Of a DNA stretch of 64,000 nucleotides, positions 12,701 through 24,187 are shown piece by piece. Positions within the stretch are counted from its first letter, which is position 1; every line of letters starts with the position of its first letter. The notes under the pieces were generated by a model. It ran no database searches, was not told where the DNA came from, and saw nothing but the letters and a program-made list of their open reading frames with translations. The stretch is taken from positions 108,880 to 172,879 of the forward strand of contig VXAY01001956.1 of assembly GCA_013399855.1 (NCBI GenBank). The letters are read 5' to 3'. A program made the position numbers and the translations under genes. Source of the DNA: Oxyruncus cristatus (Eukaryota; Chordata; Aves; Passeriformes; Cotingidae).

Positions 12701-15700
12701 TTTAAATATAACATACAAGTTAATGTTGCTTGCTACACATGCCACCCCCTCCTTAAGAAACAGTCAGATTTCATTTACTTCCCAAAGGAGCTCTGAGGAA
12801 GGGAGTGAGGCAGAGGTTTGTCTTCTGGCTTTCTCCCGGTTTGCCTCCAATTTGCACAGGGCAGGTTTAGAAATGCAGATAGTAACCCTTCCGTACTGTG
12901 GCCTCCTGACCAAGGGCAGGCTTACCAGCTGTCTTGGTCACAAGTTAGGTCAAATATCACCTCTTCTCAGTGAAATAATCATGGAAAAAAACCACAGATT
13001 TTGGTGCATAAAACTGAACCATATATATTGTTCATGGTTACTTATATCCTCATAAGTCTGTGACAAGTAAATAATATTTTAACTATTCCTTGTAAGTGCT
13101 AACTCTTTGTAGTGAGTGGTGACTTATTGCAGCAGCTAAAAATAATACAATTCCATATCATTTTTTACCTTTCTTCTAAAATTGCTCTCACGGGCTAGAC
13201 TATAACAACAAACACAGGTTACAATTTTTTTTAGATTAATTTAATTTAATTCAGTGCCCTGTGTGGGGCATACCATACTGTTGCATTCACAGTTAAAAAA
13301 CATAATGCAGCACTCAGCTTCATTAGAAAATGTTAAAACTTTGTCTTACTTTTGTGAAAGGAATGTTTTATAAATACTGGGAACAAATTAACACCTTACA
13401 TAATTATGCTGAGTTGTGATGAGTTATATTTAGAATGAACCCATTCAGAATGGGTAGTATCTTTTTTCTTTTCCTTTTCTTTTCATTCCTCTTTACTGCT
13501 CAAAGGATCAAGAATGTGAGCAGTACCTGTGGTGAGGCAGGAGTTTCCACCAGCCTGTTTGGTTTCCCTGTGTAGAAAGAAGGAGTCATAGGTCAGCCCT
13601 GCTCAGGAGAGCGTATCTCCCAGAGCCAAAATGAACACCATCGAGGCTTGCACTGCAGCTTCACTTTAAGAGGGCCCAGAACATGCACAGCCTCTGAAAA
13701 ATCAAATTATCTTTTTGTACCCACTAATTATCTCAGTGCATCTTGCTGCAGTCCGGTACCAGGAGTAGTTGCTTCATGCTGCTTGAGCACCCTCAACTGC
13801 TCCAATTAGGTGGGGCACTGAACACATAAAGGATGCAGCATACAGATTTTTCTACCAGTGCTACCCATATTTTCTGTATTGTGCCCTCTACCTGCCTCAC
13901 GGTCACAGGAAAGCTGTGGAGTTGGAGTTGGAGTAGCTGGGGCAGAATTTGTCTCCGCATGTACCTTAGAAGAAGGATTGCACGTGTTTCACTATCTGAC
14001 TAGGCATGTGAGCTGGAGCTTACCATGAGAAACTCGTGCTGATAGTGCTGGGTAAGCGAAACAGAGTCATTAAGGACTTGTACCAGTGCCCCAGATCCAG
14101 CAAGAGGTCTCTAGAATCGCTGTGGTTCTCCCATCAGTCAGCAACTCTGACACTGTGTCCTTCATCCCTCACCTGCCAACAGCAACCAGCTCCAGCTTGG
14201 AGAGACAGAGAACAGGACAGCTACCCAAGACATTCTGCTTGCTGCCCCCCACTCTCTGTCCCACACAGAGGTGACTTTTGGGTTGCAGTTAGCTACCTGG
14301 GTGATATCTGCCACCCAAGTAGCATGGCTGTAATAAGGTCCTCCCAGGCTGCCAGCTCACTGTTACTGATAGGGAAAGGGTTGTGCGTTTTTCTGCTTCC
14401 ACTCTGGCTTGGGGATTTGCTAGAGTGTCCTTAAGGCTGATGGATTCAAGCCCTAGCTGCATGTGGGAAGTCGTTTCCAAAGGGTGTGCACGCTTTTAGC
14501 CATGGAGACTACCCTAACCTTCGGCTGAGTCCCTGAGAGAGAGAGTGGGTATGAAGTCTCTCCCAGAAATAACCCACCGAACATCTGATGGTGAGGATGT
14601 TGTTAGAATAAATGCCACACTATTCAGCACCTGCTCAGAAAACCGGCAGTGCTTTCCAAGCACGGAATCAGACTAAGCCACGAAAGCTCCCCTTGTATTT
14701 TCTGCCAAGAGAGAGGAGAGCAGTGTCAAAGGAGTGACAGGGGTCCACTGGTGACGAAGTAGGAGATAGTGGGGAGGGAACTGTCAGAGGGGAAGTTGAA
14801 CAAGCTGAGACTGTCAAATGGTAGCCTAGAAGAGTTATGGCCACATAAGCAAAATAATAGGTTTTGCTGAGCCTCAAATGCTTCAATTTGAAGGAAAAGA
14901 GGTGATATGGGGCAGCTGGTTTACTTGGAACCAATTCTGTATTCAAATGAAGCAATGCTGCATGTGTCAGATAAAACATGATTTATCCTATGTGTCTCTA
15001 TCACTGTCAGATAAAATGCACTTTGAGGGGTTTTGGAAGAAATCTGCATTTTTGACATACTGGGACAAATTCATCAATGGGAAAAGTGTTTAATTGTAGT
15101 AAGCCAAAGAGTGTTCCTCTTCTACTGTGATGTAAATTATCCTATCCACCAGGTTTTTATTTCTGTTTACTAATAGCATGTAGGTGCTTGTAAAACGTGA
15201 TACTGTATTTTAGTTACAAATTTGAAAATACTTCTATACACATGGAAATATTTTTGCAATATATATCTGAATAGCAAAATGCTTGAAGGTAGACAAATAA
15301 GTAGATAGATGTAGACCTACTTTTTATGTCTTTGTTAATAATACCAGCTTTGCCACAGAAGGAAATGTTGTTGGGCAAATAATGCTGTATGTTTCACAGA
15401 ATGCCCTTAAATGCATATAACGTTGCTTTCTGTGGCTTTCATTTTAGTACTGTTCCACTGATCAGGCTGCTGCAGGCACAGATGCAGAACATGTACAACA
15501 ATTTTATAATCTTCTGACTGCCTCCATTGATATAACTAGAGGCTGGGCAGAAAAAATCCCAGGATTTACTGACCTCCCAAAAGAAGATCAGACATTACTC
15601 ATAGAATCAGCTTTTTTGGAGCTGTTTGTACTAAGACTCTCCATCAGGTAACTATTTATTTCATTTCCTCTTAAGATGATGTGAAAAATCATCCATCTAA

Positions 15701-18700
15701 GTATTTTTAAGGAATAAATATGATACTATCTTTGAACATTGTCAGTTGTACCAAAAAAGCACAAAAAATAAGCAATGTTGCCTCCAAAATGTGTTCAATT
15801 TGTTTTACACTGCAGAAAAAAACAAAAAGGTGATTTAAAAAGAGAGTATGGGTCTCGCTAATGTGCTTCTTTTTATTTGATCTGCCCCATGTTCTTCTTA
15901 CAGAGTAATCAAAATTGATTACTCTTTGAGCAAGTCTGTTTCATACGCATAAGCATGAACTGTAGAAAAGCACCTTCAGCGTGAAAGCTTTTTTCTTTTC
16001 CCCATTCTTTTACACATGCACATCTTTGTCCCTTTTGAAAGGGTTGAAGATGATTTAAAATCTTGTTCAGATTGTTTTAATTCTTAATGCCAAGTCATTT
16101 AGTAGAGCGAGAAGCTATTTGTCAGTCTAGCACTAGTTAAGACACTTTGCCCAAAAACACTCTCAGGGACTGGCAAAACTGCAGACTGGTGATTTGAATT
16201 ATGCCCTTGTTTCTTTAGGTTGAAAATGACCTTTGCATGTGTTCTTTAATGGGGATATTGGCAACGGGGAGGGGAAGGAGAGGAGAGCTTGGCTGTAATT
16301 TCTCTCTTACACACAGGTTTTCATATAAAAGAGTTTAAGCTGTTATGTGTATTGTGGTGCATTATGGCATGCATTTTCCATTGTTTTTTCCTTATCAATT
16401 TTTACAGTCTGAAAAATGCAGAGGATACTAAGTAAATGCTGAGAGTTGCAGAATCTCTCTTTATTAGTTTTGTATTTCAAAATGCACTCACTTAGTATTC
16501 CTTTGGTTCAAACATACACTATTTAATGTAAAATGTCTTCTCTGTTTATGCCTTTGGGCAGGACCAAAATCTTAACTAATTAGACAGTGTACACCACATG
16601 CTACAGCTAACCTCAGGCTTATAACTCTACGAAGTAAGCAATCATAGAAGCTTGTTTGTTGTACTTTGGCCCCAAGGGAGAAGCACATTGTCAAATGTGA
16701 ATGCCCACATATGTCTCAGGATAATATGCCTTGGATTTTAAATGACAGACGCTTCAATACTGGTTATGCACTTTGCTGTAAAGTAGAAGACGCATTTATA
16801 ATTTTTTCAATTGTTTTTATTTGAGGTCTGATACTGCTGAGGATAAGTTTGTATTCTGCAATGGACTTGTGCTTCATAGACTTCAGTGCCTTCGTGGATT
16901 TGGGGAGTGGCTCGACTCTATTAAAGACTTTTCCTTAAACTTAAAGAGCCTTAACCTTGATATCCCAGCCTTAGCAAGTCTATCAGCTCTAACTATGATT
17001 ACAGGTAAGTGCTCCTTTGTTAATAGAAAGCTTCAGACTCTAGTGCTTTGCTTTAGTGGAGATTCAAGCAATTTCAGTTAATTTAGCTATATTCAGGGTA
17101 AAGTGAGTATGATTTTTAAGTATTGGAATGACCACACTGAAGTTGTGGATTAACATTAGGCTATCAGACACCCCTAATAAAATACAATCTAACTATTTCT
17201 TTGCAGTTTCACTGTTTTCTTGGAAAAGCCTCTAAGAAGCAAACTGCTTCCAAGCAAATTGTGTAGCTCATACAAAAATATTCAAAATACTTGCTGAATT
17301 CCCAGAAAAGCCCAATGAAATGCTCAGAGCTGGGTCTTCTGTGTAGGAATACTAATATCAAGACAGCTTGAGAGCTAGAAGCCATACAGCTAGTATAGCT
17401 CATCCCTCAGCAAGGTAGCTAGACCAGAAAAACTGCTTCATGTGGCAGGCAGGCTCCTTTTGGTAGCCAGGCTACTCTAAGTATTCCACACACTGCTTTT
17501 CTGAGAGAGCAAAATCAGAGAATAGTGAGAAAAAAAATCATATTCTGCAGCTGTACTAAAACTTTTGGGTGTGCATGTGACCATATCACCCCTTCTGCCT
17601 CCTGGGGTGAACAGCAGGAAGCTAATGTCAGAATCTGCCAAATCTGGCCAGTAAGTACAAAACAGGGGAGCGAGCATAACCTTTTAAAGTGTAATTTTCT
17701 CATTCCTGAAACAACAAAGCCTCTTGAAGTACACACTGCATACCTTGGGCTTCTTGCAGTTGAAGAGGCATAACTGATGGCAGCAGGAGTAGCTGGGAGT
17801 AAGGGTGTCTTACAACCACACAAGGAAAGTTGGATGTGTGTAACCTAGTTTCTTAAGGAAAGCATTTTCAATTTTTCGATTAATTTCTGTTCATTTCTTC
17901 TGCAGTTGGAAAGGGTACTTTAAGGTCCAGATTCTAGTTTCTTTGATGACAAATATAAGACCAGAATAACTCACTGGAGTTGGCTTTACTCTGTATAAAA
18001 TTTTTTTTAAATGAGTGGTACATTGAAGTGAGAAAGAACATTTATATTAATATTTTTACTGCTGTATATAAACGTCCACTGACATATGTTCACACCTATT
18101 TACATATATGTTTTATAAATACATACATATATGTGTATACATACTTATATACATATATAAGGTATTTCTGTATGTGTATGCATTTAGGTATCTCTAAATC
18201 AAGGACAGGTTCTGTCTCTCTCCGTATATATTTACATACATGCATATGCCCATACAGCCATATATGCTCACATATATATAGCACCTATCAATGATTTAGA
18301 TCATTTACTATGTATTAGATACGTCTTTTTTAGATAGACATAGGTAGCGTGTTCTTGGTTATCTTCCTGGAGACAGAGAGTATGCAGGTCCATGAACAGA
18401 ATTCCCAGCAAGCCAAGTGAATGCAGAAAAAACAAATGCGTAGGACAAAACCTTACTCTCCTTACAAAATCATGCCCTGTTTTAACATGGTGATTTGTTC
18501 AGTTAGATGCTGCTTGCTTGCCAAAAGTTGTCCAATGGTTGGCTCAGGTCACCCTAAGATAATTAGAAATAGGTTTGAATTGGTAACAGCCCACATTTTT
18601 TCCTTTCCTTGATCATAAGCCTTCCAGGAGTTTGCTATATTGTGCTGGTCTTCCCAAAGTTTCTAAACAAATGGAAGCAACTGTTGCCTTTAAAAGGAGA

Positions 18701-21700
18701 CTGTTTCTGTACATAAAAGTTTTAGAATTTTCTGTATTTGTCAATCTTTTCTTGATTTTCTCTCTTGTATGAGATGGTGTTTAAAATGAATGTACTTTTC
18801 TGCTTATTCTTTCATTTCATGAGGCTGGTATATCACTACTGATTTGCTCTTAAGGACAGCGTATACTTTCATGTGATCTAAATTAGACCAAAGCTCTAGT
18901 GACATATTCAGAGGTTTCAGATGTCCAAGGGCAGCTAGCTAACTTAGGGACTCAGCCAGAAATTTGGTCACCTGAAAATGGATGGTACTGTATAACGATA
19001 AACGATGCTAAAAAAAGACCCCAAAACTGTAAGAGGAAATCAGGTGATTATGGCTAAGAGAACACCACACCACAAAGTGCTGCTGGACAGGGTTCTTTTG
19101 AGACTTTCTCACTAATAGTGTATTGAAATTTCTTATTCAGGAGGGCCTTGGGATTTGCCTCTGGTGTGGCATCCCAGAATGAGAAATGGCTTCTTGCCTT
19201 CTCCCTGAGGTTTGAGCATGACAAGCCATGTACTGGTTTTCAGCTAGTCCCGCCAAAAGAGAAAAAATAATAAAGAAAATATTTGGAAATCTGAAACCTG
19301 AAAAAAAAATCTAAAATGTTGAACATTTTAAGCATCGTTTTGAGGTTTGGCTTAGATTTACGTGGGTGTTTCAGGTGCCATTCTTTAGCTCTGGGGAAGG
19401 TTCCCTTTTCTCCTGTAGCGAACTGTTGGAGGCGACAGGTAGTTACCAAACCCTAGTTCGAGTCCTTTTTGTGAGTCAGACTGAGAGAGTGACCTTTTTG
19501 AGGAACATGGGATATTTGACTATTGAGTATCACTGTCTTTTGTCTGAAGACAACTTGATATGTTTCATGGGCTGCAGAATGGCTGTTGTGCCTGATGATT
19601 TGAGGACACACTGGTGCTCAGAGGGATACCCAAGGCACAACCTCTGGTCTGATTCCAACAGGAAGGAAATCTGACCATGGATCTCCCATGTTCCATATGG
19701 ATATCCATGTAATTAGGCTGCAAGATAGGAAGGAGCAGAAAGCTCTGTTTTGTGAATGTAGTTGTTTGCCTTTAGTAACAACACGGCAAAACAAAAATCC
19801 TGGCTTGAGCAAAATTTTCTTGATTATTACATAGACTGCTCCACTTCATATTTTGCATTAGACAACTGTTCATGACTTGATGGTTTAAGCAAAAAAAGGA
19901 ACAGACAATAACCCTGTGATCTATAATAGTCATAGCCTATTTTAACACTGTACGGTATCGTACATGGAATCAAATTCAAGAATTGTCTCTTCAGATAAAG
20001 AAAAATTGCTTCTGGGAATAATGACCTGTTTGTTCTTCTTGATTTCATGAGTGCTGCCCATAGCCCAAACAAAGAAAACAAACCCTCTTGTATACTAGCC
20101 ATCAGCAGTTTTGCTGAGGGAGAAAAGTGAGAGGAGTCACCACCCTCTTTGGCATATTCTCTCGCTGTTTGCAAGAGGGACAGGGAGAACTAACATCTGT
20201 TTCCCAGTGAAGGAAGAGGGAATAAATGTGAAATTCAGTTTTGGAGACTAAAAGACATTCCACTGTTCCCAGTGTCCAAGATATACTGAAGGCTGTTCTC
20301 TCATTTTGGGATGTCAAATTGTCTCCCCAGTAACAGCCCCAGTAGTTCCAGGAACCTTTAATTAACCCTGCTGACTTGTTTGGAGCTGCAAAGCTCCATG
20401 TCCTATCTCAACCACAGCTGCAGATGACAGCATAGGGTGCATGGTTATAGGCATATATGGTAATTTGTTCTCCTTAGTGATTTTGAAGAGAACTACAAGA
20501 GACTTAGTGAGTATCACAGGACTCACTAGTTCACCACACTGCTTGCTTTGAGTAAAACTAAAGGAATGCATATTATTTTGCATTATATAATCTATTAGAG
20601 GCTCTGTATATTTGAGCTTTTTCTACTTATTTTGTATTTTCTGGAAATTTGTAGTATGTTGCCTAATGGGAAAGGCATTATGTCAGATTGCTGCTGAATT
20701 TTTGAGTCCTTTCAGATAAGACACCTAGAATGAAAGAGCACCCAGAATGAAAGAAGTGATATCTGGTTTATTGTGTCTTGTAAACAGTTAACTGAAAACT
20801 CTGTAGTGCCAAAACACATCTTTTTACTTTAAGGTACTCCTCTAGTATCTTCCCCTCTCTGTCTCTCTTCTCTTTTTTTACTTCCTTCAGCTGGTTAAGA
20901 AAGGCTGGACACAACTTCCTCCAGAGCACATCAGTGTCACTCTAAGTATCACCCAGAAGAATGTAGTTAGGACACACACTCACCCCCACATCCCCATGAG
21001 AGCAAAAAATTAGTTCTGTCATGTTCTTTTTCTTTGGATCACTTATTCTGTTGGTAGGTAGGATCTAATGAGCTAAAGAAGAGTGCCAACATGAAAAGGA
21101 AGTGCTGGTCATCTTGGGACAAGGTTCTGTCATTAGTTCCACACGGACAATTTCTATCAGTTTAGTGTGTTTATGGATCACAAGTGTTCCTGCACAACCA
21201 CTCCATGCTGGACTTGTTAGTGTTGAAGATGATCAGATATTAGCTCAGCCTGTACTTGAAAATGCTTCCTTAACTTTCCAAATCACCATTTATAATGCTC
21301 TGTTTCACAAGGTTTTTCTAATGGTGTGAAAATATAGACTGACAGTCCAGAGCAGATCATCTCAAGGGCTCTAATTTCTGCCTGCTCTAGAACTGCTAGT
21401 GTTGGGTTTTTTTCCTCAGTGTCTCTCTCTCGTCGACTTTGCTTTTCCTCTCTGCCCCTTCCTTTCTCTATCCACACCAAACTATTATTGTTTTGCCCAC
21501 TTGACACTCTCAGTGGGATGCTGCTGAGTACACAGCATTCTAGTCCTCATTCAGCCAAGCTCTTTCAGCATATGTTTTATTTTAAATGTGTTACAGACCA
21601 GCCCAGAGCCACTGTATATATTGGGCTAATTCACACTCTTAATGCTTTGTTAGACTGGCACCAGACCATTGAAGAATATTGTGAGGTTTCAATTAATTAC

Positions 21701-24154
21701 AAGTTTGTGTTTGTCTTCCTGCTGTTGGGCTTTCTGTTCCAGTTTACAAACACAATTTTTAGCACCATCAGTCACACCAAGAAATAGTAATGAGTCCAGT
21801 CTGGCTAAAAAGAGTCTGGTTGCTGCAGTTCCTTCTGAACATGATTTGTCCAACCTCCCTCTGGAAGAGGGACTCACCTACTCTTTAGCAGCAGATATCC
21901 AGGATATCCTCTGCTGTGGGTGCTTCATGTGCTGGGTCTACATAGCAGGTGGCAGACTGGAGGAGTGTAGGAGAGCTAGTTATAAAAAAAAAAACCCTCC
22001 AGATTGCATTGTCTGCCTTCCCCCCGCTACTTAGCTGAGGGAAATACTGTCAGCGTCAAAGTAAAGTACTCACTCCTCCTTTTTCACTCCCACCTTTTGC
22101 TGAGGCAAGAACTCTTTTCTTTCTACAGCAACCAGCAGTCTCTGTGTTACGCTGTGGTTTTCTCAAAGCGGGGAGCAAACTATGGTGTTCTGTGTGGTCA
22201 CTCAGCTCAGCTGACTTTAGGTACCTCGCAGAGCTGATGGAGAATACAGGGCACCTCCAGAAGATGATTCATCCACCTAAAATTGTAATAATCTAAAAAT
22301 GCCTATCTTTCCAGTGATATTAGGGGGAGCTTGAGAAGTCTGTGCGTCTAGGCTGGGGATCCTTGCGAAGCACCTGAGAGTTAGGCAGGATAAATATGGG
22401 CCAGATTGCTACAGGAAAGGAGACTCTTGGATGTGCCGAGTTGTGATCCAGAAACACTTAGAAAGCTGTAGGAAACTGAGCCTTGTGTTTATTTGAGTTA
22501 TAGAAGGGGAAGAGAAAAAGATGTAACTACATTGAAACCGAGACAATCAAGAGGCCTATTTTAAGTCCGCAGAGTTAATCAGTTGCGTTTCTGATCAGAC
22601 TGACACCTCAGAATAAATTGGGGCTAAAAGTGACCCACCCTGACACAGAGCACAAAGCCCAGGGGTCTTTGAGGTACTCGAGCTTTTTGAGGTACTTGCA
22701 CTCTTTGAGAGGCATTTCCCATAAAGGTTGTGCTCAGTCTGCCTAACTCTGCCATGATCTACCTCGTGTCAGGAGTTAGGGAAAGAGGGATTAGCACAGC
22801 TGGTGATAAATTTTCCTGCTTTTTTGCTTTCTTCCTATCAAGTTTTTGCTGATCAGCATAATGATAGCACAGAATCACATTGAGCTTCCCAGGAAAAGGA
22901 GAAAGGTTTAAAAAATTTGCTTTGTTCTGTTCGCCGGGATGAGCTAAGTTTGCAGAGCTTTAGAGGCAAAACTTTTGATGAGTCATTTTGACACCATCTT
23001 TTCCATAAAACACCATTTTTCTATCAAAAATCAATGATATCCTAAAACACAAGGCTAACAATTCCTATGTTCACTTTACATGTGCCTTTTTATTTGTCAT
23101 TATAAGCAAGTCTGAATACAATAATATTTACACACCTCTGGAGTCAGTTAGAGAAAATCTATCCATTTTGACCAGCTGTCCTTCTGGGGATAAATCTTGG
23201 CCTTATCATTCCCACGTGGATAAGAACATCCTGTGGATGATGACAAATGATTAGTGGCCATCGGCTTCAGTGCCACTGCACACATTTAAAATAGGTGCCT
23301 GGTGCTGCTCACTCTAGATTGTGTAAGAAAGACTGTGAGTCTTTCTTTGTGCAAACAGGACTGGGCATGTGGATAAGGCAAGCGTGTTATTTGAACCCTA
23401 TTAAATTTAAATCTTTGAGAAAATTAGGACCAAGGCTCCCCAAGTCTACCAACGAGAGGAGCTATTTCTTAGATAAGTATGTTCTTCAGAAACTACTTGG
23501 ATGCTAACACCAGAGACTGCAATGGCAACAGAAAGCTTCCACATAGATGGCTTTGGCCATCCCTGAGGCAGTTCCAATCATAAGAAATTAACCTTTGTAG
23601 AGATTTGCAAGTAGCAAAAGCCATTGTATGGCAACTCACTCAGGAGAGAGGACAGTTTGGTTTGTCAGTGGCTGCTTTAGTATTATGGCAGCGGAGAGCA
23701 GCTTAAGGACAGAGTATCTGTTAATTCTGAATTTCCATGTTTTTGTTATGTAAGGTAAGGCTCCTAACACAATAATCTTTGCATGCATAGTGTTTTGCAT
23801 CAGTCTATTTCATGGCTATTCACCAAAGACTAAATTTGTTCATGAAACCTTCTGAACTTGTCAGTGGAAGACAGACAGACAGGCTGTTTAGTTCTGGCTG
23901 TAAATGTTAATAAAGTTGCTGCAGATAATTTTCCATACTCAGAAGCAAGGTACGCACCTACTGAGGCAGTGGTTTAAAAATGTGCTCTCCTAATTTGTAG
24001 TCAGGTTTGGGGTCCGTTCTAGTATTTCTGCTCCCTAGATCTATAAAAATATCTTCACTTACACAGCTAGGACACAAAACAGATTAAAAGATGGGAACTC
24101 TTCAAAGACTGCAAGATTAATTTAATGTCCTGCAGATTCTCTCAGTAGGCTAGC

Positions 24155-24187
<33 letters not shown>

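Noticed and set aside
13500..14600. Possible hidden exon or pseudogene in the fourth coding intron (balanced base composition and a 132-codon frame)
   Set aside because: The frame has no family similarity, and NR4A3 exons on both sides join perfectly without it.
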